The position numbers and the translations under genes were made by a program. From NCBI GenBank assembly GCA_902492505.1, contig CABULU010000023.1, forward strand, positions 1 through 28,435: DNA of 28,435 nucleotides. The letters run 5' to 3'. Source of the stretch: an uncultured Eubacteriales bacterium (GTDB lineage: Bacteria; Bacillota; Clostridia; Oscillospirales; QAKW01). Below, piece after piece: positions 1 through 8,082 of the stretch (within the stretch, counting starts at the first letter, position 1; each line of letters begins with the position of its first letter). The notes below the pieces were generated by a model. It did no database searches and was not told where the DNA came from. It was given only the letters and a program-made list of their open reading frames with translations.

Positions 1-89
1 AGATAATAAACAATATCCCCCATAAAGCACCTCAAGCTATTAGTTTACAACAGATTATTATACCGTATTTCACGGCAAATTTCAATCAC

Positions 90-131
90 AAAATACAAAA
101 AGAGCGAAAGTATTAAAACTACCGCTCTTTT
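90..131 (-). terminator. Terminator of the branched-chain amino acid operon
   Basis: On the minus strand a 9-bp stem AAAAGAGCG / CGCTCTTTT (123-131 pairing with 98-106) with a 16-nt loop is followed by further T residues (TTTTTG). It lies 8 bases past the stop codon of the APH-family gene and closes the long minus-strand operon. The loop is rather large, so efficiency is uncertain. I see no feature in bases 1-89. Confidence 0.75.
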
Positions 132-138
132 ATTAAAG

Positions 139-1029
139 CTATATATTTATCGACCTGTGCGCAGATATATACCATGACGGAATCACGGCATCAAACCCGT
201 TGTACCACAAAATTACATCCCGAGACTGACGCAGCATAACCTCCAGCTCGCTTTGACCGTAATCCATTGCCCAACAAACGGAAGACAGAGTATTGCTTGC
301 AATATAAAAAGCAAGACATTTCCAAAACTCTATCGGGGGATTTTTATTAAAATATCCGTCCACCATACCGGCGGCAAACGGCGGCGCGGACTGCGCGCAC
401 CATACGATACGGTTAAATTCCTCCCATGGGTCGCCGAAATCAAAACGATCAAAATCTATGATGATAAGTTCACCGCCGGAAATCATCATATTACCAATAT
501 GGTAGTCACCGTGCTGAAAGGACTGAGGCCTGTTTTTAAAAACGTCACGATTTCGCTCAAGATACTCTATTACTCTGTCATCGCCTTCAAATCTGATACC
601 GCACTCTCTATACCTGCAAATTTTATTATCTGTTTTTCGGTTAAACCGGCTATGCCAGTCCTCCTGCGATGCCGGCGCCGGAATTGAGTGAATACGCGTT
701 AAAATCTTACCCGCTTTCACCCCCATGGCATACTGCCGCTCCGGCGGAAAAAGTGCAACTGCACCTTCGGCGTCATAACCGTCAATCCACGTATACAGGG
801 CAAAAACTCCGCGCTCGCAGACACCGCACTGCTCCAGACGGCACATAGGAACATCAAGCTTTTCTACACGCTTTAGCATCTCAAACAACGCCATGCACTG
901 CCCGCTTTTTTCAGGCGGCGAAATGCGCAGAAAGTGCTTTTTACCGCGTTTGTCTGTAACACAGTATTTTTCATCGCCGGACCAGCCTTTATTGATAGGC
1001 TTGGCACTTGCGATATCCTGAGACTGCAT
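139..1029 (-). CDS. APH/choline-kinase-family phosphotransferase, last gene of the ilv-leu operon
   Basis: A 296-residue cytosolic protein of the aminoglycoside phosphotransferase (APH) fold. The Brenner-type catalytic loop H173-G-D175-Y-H-I-G-N180 carries the expected catalytic Asp and metal-binding Asn, and D192-F-D194 matches the second metal motif (usual form DFD/DWE). A plausible ATP-binding lysine sits near residues 31-32 (KKHFLRIS). The start lies 23 bases after the ilvE stop with a weak GGTG-type ribosome site, so it is probably read from the ilv-leu transcript. The APH fold also includes homoserine kinase II, choline/ethanolamine kinases, fructosamine kinases and macrolide/aminoglycoside enzymes. 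The substrate cannot be told from sequence. Its place behind a biosynthetic operon argues for a metabolic or sugar/amino-alcohol kinase rather than a resistance gene, but that is inference. Confidence 0.85.
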   Translation of the reverse strand: MQSQDIASAKPINKGWSGDEKYCVTDKRGKKHFLRISPPEKSGQCMALFEMLKRVEKLDVPMCRLEQCGVCERGVFALYTWIDGYDAEGAVALFPPERQYAMGVKAGKILTRIHSIPAPASQEDWHSRFNRKTDNKICRYRECGIRFEGDDRVIEYLERNRDVFKNRPQSFQHGDYHIGNMMISGGELIIIDFDRFDFGDPWEEFNRIVWCAQSAPPFAAGMVDGYFNKNPPIEFWKCLAFYIASNTLSSVCWAMDYGQSELEVMLRQSRDVILWYNGFDAVIPSWYISAHRSINI

Positions 1030-1052
1030 TTACAATCACCGCCCGATAAAAA

Positions 1053-2117
1053 TTATACGTTTTTAATCCAGCCGAATGTATCCTCTACCTTACCGTTTTG
1101 AATACCGACAATAGTGTCATAAAGCAGGTGGGAGACCTCGCCGATTTCACCGCCGTTTATTTTGATTGTTTTATCGTCTACAATCAACTCACCGATAGGA
1201 GAAATGACGGCCGCCGTGCCCGTGCCGAACGCTTCCTCCAGCGTACCGTTTTCCGCGGCTGCAACCACCTCATCAAGAGCAAGTCTGCGCTCGGTAACCT
1301 TATAGCCCTTGGAGCGCAGCACGTCGATACACGACATTCTTGTGATACCGCTGAGGATAGAGCCTTCAAGCGACGGCGTTATAACCTCGCCGTTTATCTT
1401 AAAAAATACATTCATCGTGCCGACTTCCTCAATATATCTGCGCTCAACGCCGTCAAGCCACAGCACCTGAGTATAGCCCTTCTTTTCCGCCTCATCCTGT
1501 GCCTTAAGCGACGCAGAATAGTTGCCTGCGGTTTTTGTAAAGCCCATGCCGCCCTTTACCGCGCGTACATACTTCTTTTCAACATAGATTTTAACGGGAT
1601 TGATGCCCTCCTTATAGTAAGAGCCGACAGGCGACATAATTACTATAAACATAAGGTGCTTAGCGGGATGCACACCCAGCGCAGGATCAACCGCAATAAT
1701 GAACGGGCGGATATAAAGAGCCGTGTTTTCCCCGTCCGGAATCCAGTCCTTATCAATTTCTACAAGCCGTCTTATCGCCTCAACGCAGAATTCTTCATCA
1801 ATAAGCGGTATACATAGACGCTCATTTGATACATTGAGTCTTGCCATATTTTTATCAGGACGGAAAAGCGCTGCGCCGCCGTTTTCACGACGATATGCCT
1901 TCATGCCCTCAAATACCTCCTGACCGTAGTGCAGGCACATGGCAGAAGGCTCAAGCGGCAGCGGACCGTACGGCACAATACGCGGATCAACCCAGCCTTT
2001 GCCATCATAGTAGTCCATAAGAAACATATGATCGGTAAAATACTTTCCGAAGCCAAGCGACGACGGATCTGGTTTTTGCTTTTTATTCTGAGTAAGCGTT
2101 ACCTTGATTTCCTGCAT
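1053..2117 (-). CDS. ilvE: Branched-chain amino acid aminotransferase
   Basis: Class IV PLP aminotransferase (type II BCAT, usual length about 340-360 residues). It transfers the amino group between glutamate and the 2-keto acids of Val, Leu and Ile, the last step of all three pathways. The PLP lysine is in the motif F-T-K-T-A-G-N-Y-S-A-S (K195 from the chosen start), followed by E-E-V-G-T-M-N and G-T-G-T-A-A-V-I-S-P-I, which bind the cofactor phosphate. An open frame reaches an ATG at 2132 that directly abuts the leuB stop (TAAATG). Five codons later a second ATG at 2117 is preceded by AAGGTG at a 6-nt spacing, so 2117 is the likelier start (354 residues). The near-zero distance to leuB suggests translational coupling. 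Confidence 0.95.
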   Translation of the reverse strand: MQEIKVTLTQNKKQKPDPSSLGFGKYFTDHMFLMDYYDGKGWVDPRIVPYGPLPLEPSAMCLHYGQEVFEGMKAYRRENGGAALFRPDKNMARLNVSNERLCIPLIDEEFCVEAIRRLVEIDKDWIPDGENTALYIRPFIIAVDPALGVHPAKHLMFIVIMSPVGSYYKEGINPVKIYVEKKYVRAVKGGMGFTKTAGNYSASLKAQDEAEKKGYTQVLWLDGVERRYIEEVGTMNVFFKINGEVITPSLEGSILSGITRMSCIDVLRSKGYKVTERRLALDEVVAAAENGTLEEAFGTGTAAVISPIGELIVDDKTIKINGGEIGEVSHLLYDTIVGIQNGKVEDTFGWIKNV

Positions 2118-2132
2118 TTTGTTCACCTTCAT

Positions 2133-3206
2133 TTATATATTTTCAAGGATTTTTTCTGTCATCTGTGAAGTTGTAAGCGGTGTAACATCAGAGGTTCCGA
2201 CAATATCGGCAGTGCGGAATCCGTTATTAAGAACACTGTTTACTGCATTTTCTATATCGTCTGCCTCTTTTTCAAGTTCAAAAGAAAAACGAAGCATCAT
2301 AGCCGCCGAAAGCACGGTTGCTATCGGATTTGCAATGCCCTTTCCGGCAATATCCGGCGCAGATCCGTGAATAGGCTCGTACAGTCCGCGTTTACCGTCG
2401 CCCAGTGACGCGGAGGCAAGCATTCCAATAGAGCCGGTTATCTGTGATGACTCGTCCGACAGAATATCACCAAACATATTTGACGTTACGACGACATCAA
2501 ACTGCTGCGGATTTTTTATAAGCTGCATTGCGGCGTTATCAACAAGCATATCCGTGCATGTAATGTCGGGATATTCTTTTGCGACCTCATGTACGACCTC
2601 GCGCCACAGCCTGGAGCTTTCAAGTACGTTTGCCTTATCTATGGAAATCACATTTTTGTTTCTGAGTCTTGCGGAATTGAACGCAACACGGGCAATACGC
2701 TCTATTTCCATTTTGCTGTAACACTCGGTATCATACGCCTCGGGACCGTTTTTACCCTCGCGTCTGCCACGCTCGCCGAAATAAATTCCGCCGGTAAGCT
2801 CACGAATCATAAGCAAATCAAAGCCCTTTGAAGCGACCTCTTCACGCAAGGGACACGCCTCTTTAAGCGCCGGATAGAGCTTTGCAGGACGCAGATTAGT
2901 ATAAAGTCCCAGCGCCGCACGAATTCCCAGCAGTGCGTGTTCGGGGCGCAGATGACCCGGCAGAGTATCCCACTTAGGTCCGCCGACCGCACCCAAAATT
3001 ACACTGTCGCTTGCAAGACAGCCCTTGACCGTCTCCTCCGGGAGAGGATTACCGGTCGCGTCATAGGCGCAGCCGCCCATGAGGTATTCACTGAAATTAA
3101 AGGTGTGTGAGTATTTTTCACCTATTTTTTTAAGTACCGCAACGGCGCTGTCCACGATTTCGGGACCGATGCCGTCGCCCTTTAAAAGAGCTATATTATA
3201 ATTCAT
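2133..3206 (-). CDS. leuB: 3-isopropylmalate dehydrogenase
   Basis: NAD-dependent beta-decarboxylating dehydrogenase, 357 residues, full length. It oxidises 3-isopropylmalate to 2-ketoisocaproate in leucine synthesis, and here probably also 3-methylmalate to 2-ketobutyrate in the citramalate route. Visible family motifs are G-D-G-I-G-P-E-I near the N-terminus, the substrate arginines around R105 and R135 (I-R-E-L-T-G-G-I-Y-F-G), the catalytic lysine K191 (D-K-A-N-V-L), and metal aspartates D247 and D251 (M-F-G-D-I-L-S-D-E). The start has GGGAG upstream and lies 13 bases after leuD. Cytosolic homodimer in characterised relatives. Confidence 0.97.
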   Translation of the reverse strand: MNYNIALLKGDGIGPEIVDSAVAVLKKIGEKYSHTFNFSEYLMGGCAYDATGNPLPEETVKGCLASDSVILGAVGGPKWDTLPGHLRPEHALLGIRAALGLYTNLRPAKLYPALKEACPLREEVASKGFDLLMIRELTGGIYFGERGRREGKNGPEAYDTECYSKMEIERIARVAFNSARLRNKNVISIDKANVLESSRLWREVVHEVAKEYPDITCTDMLVDNAAMQLIKNPQQFDVVVTSNMFGDILSDESSQITGSIGMLASASLGDGKRGLYEPIHGSAPDIAGKGIANPIATVLSAAMMLRFSFELEKEADDIENAVNSVLNNGFRTADIVGTSDVTPLTTSQMTEKILENI

Positions 3207-3219
3207 CTTATTTTCTCCC

Positions 3220-3714
3220 TTACTTTATAAGACCTTTCTTAACGGATTCCACAAGTCCGCCGCCCAAGATGATATTCTGAATAAACTGGGGAAACGGCTG
3301 GGTTTTGTATTCTTTGCCGCTTGTTATATTGTAGATTATACCGTTATCAAGGTCAGCCTTCAGCTTATCGCCCTCGCTTATGGCGTCAACCGCCTCGGGG
3401 CACTCCAGTATCGGCAGACCGATGTTTATGGAGTTTCTGTAAAAAATACGCGCAAAGCTTTTGGCGATAACAAGAGAAATACCGCTCTCCTTTATTGCTA
3501 TAGGCGCGTGCTCGCGCGAGGAGCCGCAGCCAAAGTTGAATCCGGCGACCATAATATCGCCATCCTGAACACGGTTTATAAATGTCTTATCAAGATCCTC
3601 CATGCAGTGAGAAGCAAGCTCTTTTTTATCAATTGTATTAAGGTATCTTGCGGGGATTATTACGTCGGTATCGACATTGTCGCCGTACTTTATTACCTTA
3701 CCTTCAAATTTCAT
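3220..3714 (-). CDS. leuD: 3-isopropylmalate dehydratase small subunit
   Basis: Small swivel-domain subunit of isopropylmalate isomerase, 164 residues, the short form found with the 420-residue type of LeuC. The motif F-G-C-G-S-S-R-E-H-A-P at about residues 61-71 holds the active-site serine and arginine, and A-R-Y-L-N-T (22-27) matches the substrate-recognition loop. It acts with LeuC on 2-isopropylmalate and, with CimA present, probably also on citramalate. Its ribosome site AAGGAGG lies inside the last codons of leuC, one base separates the leuC stop from this ATG, and the spacing is 9 nt, so the two subunits are translationally coupled and likely made in equal amounts. Confidence 0.97.
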   Translation of the reverse strand: MKFEGKVIKYGDNVDTDVIIPARYLNTIDKKELASHCMEDLDKTFINRVQDGDIMVAGFNFGCGSSREHAPIAIKESGISLVIAKSFARIFYRNSINIGLPILECPEAVDAISEGDKLKADLDNGIIYNITSGKEYKTQPFPQFIQNIILGGGLVESVKKGLIK

Positions 3715-3715
3715 A

Positions 3716-4978
3716 TTACTCTACCTCCTTAGGATGGGATATTTTACCCGTAATTGCGCTCGCCGCGGCAACAACAGGGCTTGCAAGATAAACCTCCGAC
3801 TCGGGATGTCCCATTCTGCCGACGAAATTGCGGTTTGTTGTCGCAACAGCGCGCTCACCCTTGGCAAGAATGCCCATATGACCACCAAGACACGGGCCGC
3901 ACGTCGGCGTTGAAACTGCCGCACCGCTCTCGATAAAGGATTTCAAAAGACCCATTTCCATTGCCTCAAGATAAATCTTCTGAGTTGCGGGAATTACAAT
4001 ACAGCGGACGTTTTTGGCGACTTTTTTGCCGCGCATGACTTTTTCGGCAGCGATAAGATCCTCAAGTCTGCCGTTTGTGCAGGAGCCGATAACAACCTGA
4101 TCGATTTTGATTTCGTCAATTTCCTCGACAAGATGCGTATTTTCGGGAAGGTGCGGGAACGCAACGGTCGGCTTGATTTCGGACAAATCTATAACATATG
4201 TCTCATCATATACCGCGTCGTCGTCCGCCTTAAAAATTTTCGGCTCGCGGCCGCTGTGAGCCTTGACATATTCGATTGTCTTATCGTCCACCTCGAATAT
4301 ACCGTTTTTACCGCCCGCCTCAATAGCCATGTTTGCCATGCAAAGACGGTCTGCAACAGACAGAGAATGAACGCCCTCACCCACAAATTCCATTGATTTG
4401 TAAAGCGCGCCGTCAACTCCTATCATGCCGATTATATGTAAGATGACATCCTTTCCGGTAGCATAGCCCGAAAGTTCTCCCTTAAGCTCGAATTTAATTG
4501 CGGAAGGAACCTTAAACCACGCCTTGCCCGTCGCCATGCCGCACGCCATATCGGTGGAGCCGACGCCGGTTGAAAACGCGCCCAAAGCTCCGTATGTACA
4601 GGTATGTGAATCCGCGCCGATAACAACGTCGCCCGATACCACAAGACCCTTTTCGGGAAGTATCGCATGTTCGACGCCCATATCTCCGACGTCGAAAAAG
4701 TTCTCAATATCCATTTTGCCGCAAAAATCTCGGCACATTTTGCACTGCTCGGCCGCCTTGATGTCCTTGTTAGGCGCAAAATGATCCATTACCATTGTGA
4801 CTTTTTTGCCGTCAAAGACCTTATCCATGCCAAGCTTTCCATATTCTGCAATAGCGACAGGCGAGGTTACATCGTTGCCCAAAACAAGGTCAAGATTGGC
4901 AATTATAAGCTGTCCCGCCTCAACCTTGTCAAGCCCCGCGTGGGCGGCAAGGATTTTCTGTGTCATTGTCATGCCCAT
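3716..4978 (-). CDS. leuC: 3-isopropylmalate dehydratase large subunit
   Basis: Aconitase-superfamily large subunit, 420 residues, the archaeal/Clostridia-size HACN type. It isomerises 2-isopropylmalate through a dehydration-rehydration step using a [4Fe-4S] cluster. The three cluster cysteines are visible as C300 (I-G-S-C-T-N-G) and C360/C363 (T-P-T-C-G-P-C-L-G-G). The ribosome site AAGGAG is inside the last codons of cimA, 13 nt before the first ATG. Two more in-frame Met codons follow at residues 3 and 5, so the exact start could be a few codons lower. Cytosolic, partner of LeuD. Confidence 0.97.
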   Translation of the reverse strand: MGMTMTQKILAAHAGLDKVEAGQLIIANLDLVLGNDVTSPVAIAEYGKLGMDKVFDGKKVTMVMDHFAPNKDIKAAEQCKMCRDFCGKMDIENFFDVGDMGVEHAILPEKGLVVSGDVVIGADSHTCTYGALGAFSTGVGSTDMACGMATGKAWFKVPSAIKFELKGELSGYATGKDVILHIIGMIGVDGALYKSMEFVGEGVHSLSVADRLCMANMAIEAGGKNGIFEVDDKTIEYVKAHSGREPKIFKADDDAVYDETYVIDLSEIKPTVAFPHLPENTHLVEEIDEIKIDQVVIGSCTNGRLEDLIAAEKVMRGKKVAKNVRCIVIPATQKIYLEAMEMGLLKSFIESGAAVSTPTCGPCLGGHMGILAKGERAVATTNRNFVGRMGHPESEVYLASPVVAAASAITGKISHPKEVE

Positions 4979-4986
4979 AGTGTTTG

Positions 4987-6552
4987 TTATTCTCCTTTTT
5001 GTGATAATATATATTCAAATGAGTCTGTAAGAGCCGTAAAGCTCGCTTCGATAACGTCGTTGGAAACACCGATGGTGGTCCAGCTTTCATCACCGTTTGT
5101 TGACTCTATAAGCACGCGTATTTTGGCAGCGGTCGTACTGCTCATATCTATTACGCGCACCTTAAAATCGGACAAGTGCATAGAGCTTATCTGCGGGTAA
5201 AACACACACAGCGCGCGCCGCAGAGCAATATCAAGAGCGTTTACGGGACCGTTTCCGACAGCTCCTGTTATCTCAGTCTGTCCCTTTACGTTTAACGAAA
5301 CGATAGCGCTTGCCTGCATCGAACCGTCAGACGCGGGAAAGTCGTCGTTCGTCTTAAAAAACTCAACGTTAAAGCTCGGCTCCCAAAGACCCAGTTGCTT
5401 TTTGACAAGCAGCTCAAAGCTCGCCTCCGCCGCCTCGTATGTATACCCGTAAAACTCACGTTCCTTAAGCACTGCCAAAAGCTTGGACGCTTCAGGTGAA
5501 TTTTTGTCTATCGACGGAATAAATTTCTGTATTTTTGGTAGTATTGTGCCTCTGCCTGACACCTCACTTGTTAAAAACTTACGGTGGTTTCCCACAAGCT
5601 CAGGGTCAATATGCTCAAACGAGCGAGACAGCTTCATAACTCCGTCTATATGCATTCCGCCCTTATGCGCAAACGCACTTTTTCCGACATACGGCTTGTT
5701 GTTGCGCAGACGGACATTTGAATCCTCCGATATAAATATTGCGGTCTGACGCAGATTTTTAATATTTCCTCCGACGGAAAACCCGCATTTCAAAGCAAGA
5801 TTTGCTATAATCGTCGCAAGATCCGCATTTCCGCAGCGCTCGCCGAAGCCTACAAAAGTACCCTGCACAGAAGATGCTCCGTTTTGCACGGCGGTTACGG
5901 AGTTTGCAACTGCGCATCCGCAGTCATCATGACAGTGAATACCGATTTTGGTATCGGGAAATTTTAAACAAACCGCTTTTGTTATCTCTCCCAACTTATC
6001 CGGCATCATTCCACCGTTGGTATCGCACAGACAAACGCAGTCAGCGCCGGCTTTAACAGCTGTATCAAGCACTTTCATAGCGTAATCGGCATTATTTTTA
6101 TACCCGTCAAAAAAGTGCTCCGCGTCAAACACAACCTCTTTGCCAAGGCTTTTTAGGTAGCTTACGGTATCAAATACTATCTCAAGATTGTCCTCAAGCG
6201 AAATCTTAAGAATTTCAGTCACATGCAAATCCCACGACTTGCCGAAAATTGCACAGACGGGAGTATTTGCCGAAAGAAGGCTTTTAATATTAGAATCTTC
6301 CGATGTTTCTACATTATAGCGCCGCGTACTACCAAAAGCACAAAGCTTAGCATGGCTCAGCTTTATTTTCCGCATTTCCTCAAAAAAGAGCAAGTCCTTG
6401 GGATTGGAGCCCGGATTTCCCGCTTCTATATAATCAATTCCGAATTCGTCAAGCGCCTTTACTATCTTTATCTTATCGGAAACAGAAAATGAAATGCCCT
6501 CGCCCTGCGAGCCGTCGCGCAGTGTCGAATCGTATATTTCTGTATATTTCAT
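4987..6552 (-). CDS. cimA: (R)-citramalate synthase
   Basis: A 521-residue HMGL-like acyltransferase with an N-terminal TIM barrel (D-S-T-L-R-D-G-S-Q near residues 9-17, H-C-H-D-D-C-G metal ligands, G-F-G-E-R-C-G-N-A-D-L) and a C-terminal LeuA-type regulatory domain. The start M-K-Y-T-E-I-Y-D-S-T-L-R-D-G and the motif G-N-P-G-S-N-P-K-D place it in the citramalate synthase group and not with LeuA. It condenses pyruvate with acetyl-CoA to citramalate, the entry to threonine-independent isoleucine synthesis. It sits 9 bases after leuA and directly before leuC, whose product it feeds. No ilvA (threonine deaminase) is in the operon, which fits this role. The C-terminal domain predicts feedback control, in known members by isoleucine. 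A closely related LeuA-like specificity cannot be fully excluded. Confidence 0.92.
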   Translation of the reverse strand: MKYTEIYDSTLRDGSQGEGISFSVSDKIKIVKALDEFGIDYIEAGNPGSNPKDLLFFEEMRKIKLSHAKLCAFGSTRRYNVETSEDSNIKSLLSANTPVCAIFGKSWDLHVTEILKISLEDNLEIVFDTVSYLKSLGKEVVFDAEHFFDGYKNNADYAMKVLDTAVKAGADCVCLCDTNGGMMPDKLGEITKAVCLKFPDTKIGIHCHDDCGCAVANSVTAVQNGASSVQGTFVGFGERCGNADLATIIANLALKCGFSVGGNIKNLRQTAIFISEDSNVRLRNNKPYVGKSAFAHKGGMHIDGVMKLSRSFEHIDPELVGNHRKFLTSEVSGRGTILPKIQKFIPSIDKNSPEASKLLAVLKEREFYGYTYEAAEASFELLVKKQLGLWEPSFNVEFFKTNDDFPASDGSMQASAIVSLNVKGQTEITGAVGNGPVNALDIALRRALCVFYPQISSMHLSDFKVRVIDMSSTTAAKIRVLIESTNGDESWTTIGVSNDVIEASFTALTDSFEYILSQKGE

Positions 6553-6561
6553 ATCAAATCC

Positions 6562-8067
6562 CTATTGCATCAGTTGGTTTACGGCGGACAGGTACGCCTC
6601 GATGCTCGCCTCTATGATATCGGTAGACAGACCGCGACCGTTAAAGCTGCGTGCGTCACTTTTCAGCTTGAGCACAACTTCACCCAGCGTGTCTTTACCC
6701 TCCGATACCGCATTGATAATAAATTTGTCAAGCGTATGTTCTGGAGGCAGAACAATCTTGTCGATAGCGGCATACAGTGAATCGATTGAACCGTCGCCCA
6801 AGGCGGACTGCTCAATAAACTCATTGTCCTTTTTAAGGCAGATTGTGCCCGACACACCGCTCTTACCCATAGTCTGCACATCAAACTTAACAAATTTATA
6901 CATTCCCTCAGACGATACGGTATTATTATTTACAAGAGCTTCAATATCGCCGTCTGTCACCGTTTTTTTGGCGTCACACAAATCCTTAAATTTAGAAAAC
7001 GCTGTTGCTATCTCCTCGTCTGTCAGCTTATATCCGAGCTCCTCAAGGCGCGTTGTAAACGCATGCTTTCCGGAATGCTTGCCAAGTATCATCTGATTTG
7101 TCTGAACGCCGACCGATTCGGGCGTCAGAATCTCATAGGTTTCCTTTTTGGCAAGGACTCCGTGCTGATGTATGCCCGATTCGTGCGCAAATGCATTGGC
7201 GCCGACTATCGGCTTGTTTATCGGCGCACTCTGGCCGATTATGTTATACACAAGCTTGCTTGTACGGTAAATCTGCTTTGTATCTATGCGAGTCTGTGCA
7301 TTATAAAGCGCAGGGCGGGTATGAAGCGCCATAACAACCTCCTCAAGGGAGGTGTTACCCGCACGCTCTCCGAGACCGTTGACCGTACATTCTATCTGAA
7401 GCGCTCCGCCAAGCACGCCGGCAAGTGAATTTGCAACCGCCATACCGAGATCGTTGTGGCAGTGTACCGAAAATTCAACCTTATCGCTGTCAGGAACATT
7501 TTTTATTAAATACTCTATACGCTCGCGCATCTCGTCGGGCGTAGTATATCCGACAGTATCCGGAATATTGAGCACCTTAGCGCCGCTTTTTATCGCAGTG
7601 TCGCAGACACGTGCCAGAAAATCAAGGTCGCTTCTTGTAGCATCCTCGGCAGAAAACTCAACGTTCGAACACTTGGACGCAGCGTATTTAACCATCTCTC
7701 GTGTTTTTTCAATCACCTCGTCCGGAGTCATTTTCAACTTATACTGCATATGAAGCGGCGACGTAGCCAAAAAAACGTGAATTCGAGGATCTGCTGCGTC
7801 CCTGACAGCGTCATATGCCGCGTCAATATCACCCTTAACACAACGTGCAAGCGAAGCCACCGAGCAATCCTTTACCGTCTGTGCAATCGTCTGAACAGAT
7901 TTAAAGTCACCGGGAGAGGATACGGCAAACCCCGCCTCAATAATATCCACCTTTAATCGTTCAAGGTGCTTAGCTACCTCTATCTTTTCCTTGAGATTCA
8001 TGCTGCATCCCGGCGACTGCTCACCGTCGCGCAGGGTCGTATCAAAAATCTTAACCTGTTTATCCAT
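6562..8067 (-). CDS. leuA: 2-isopropylmalate synthase
   Basis: Long-form LeuA of about 501 residues. The N-terminal TIM barrel carries F-D-T-T-L-R-D-G-E-Q-S-P-G, H-C-H-N-D-L-G (metal histidines) and N-G-L-G-E-R-A-G-N, and a C-terminal regulatory domain follows that binds leucine in known members. It joins 2-ketoisovalerate and acetyl-CoA, the committed step to leucine. The longest frame begins with TTG at 8070, immediately followed by ATG at 8067. The ATG is preferred, with AAAGGCG upstream. It is separated from ilvD by 15 bases. LeuA and CimA side by side in one operon split the shared LeuCDB machinery between leucine and isoleucine synthesis. Confidence 0.96.
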   Translation of the reverse strand: MDKQVKIFDTTLRDGEQSPGCSMNLKEKIEVAKHLERLKVDIIEAGFAVSSPGDFKSVQTIAQTVKDCSVASLARCVKGDIDAAYDAVRDAADPRIHVFLATSPLHMQYKLKMTPDEVIEKTREMVKYAASKCSNVEFSAEDATRSDLDFLARVCDTAIKSGAKVLNIPDTVGYTTPDEMRERIEYLIKNVPDSDKVEFSVHCHNDLGMAVANSLAGVLGGALQIECTVNGLGERAGNTSLEEVVMALHTRPALYNAQTRIDTKQIYRTSKLVYNIIGQSAPINKPIVGANAFAHESGIHQHGVLAKKETYEILTPESVGVQTNQMILGKHSGKHAFTTRLEELGYKLTDEEIATAFSKFKDLCDAKKTVTDGDIEALVNNNTVSSEGMYKFVKFDVQTMGKSGVSGTICLKKDNEFIEQSALGDGSIDSLYAAIDKIVLPPEHTLDKFIINAVSEGKDTLGEVVLKLKSDARSFNGRGLSTDIIEASIEAYLSAVNQLMQ

Positions 8068-8082
8068 CAAACTTTCGCCTTT

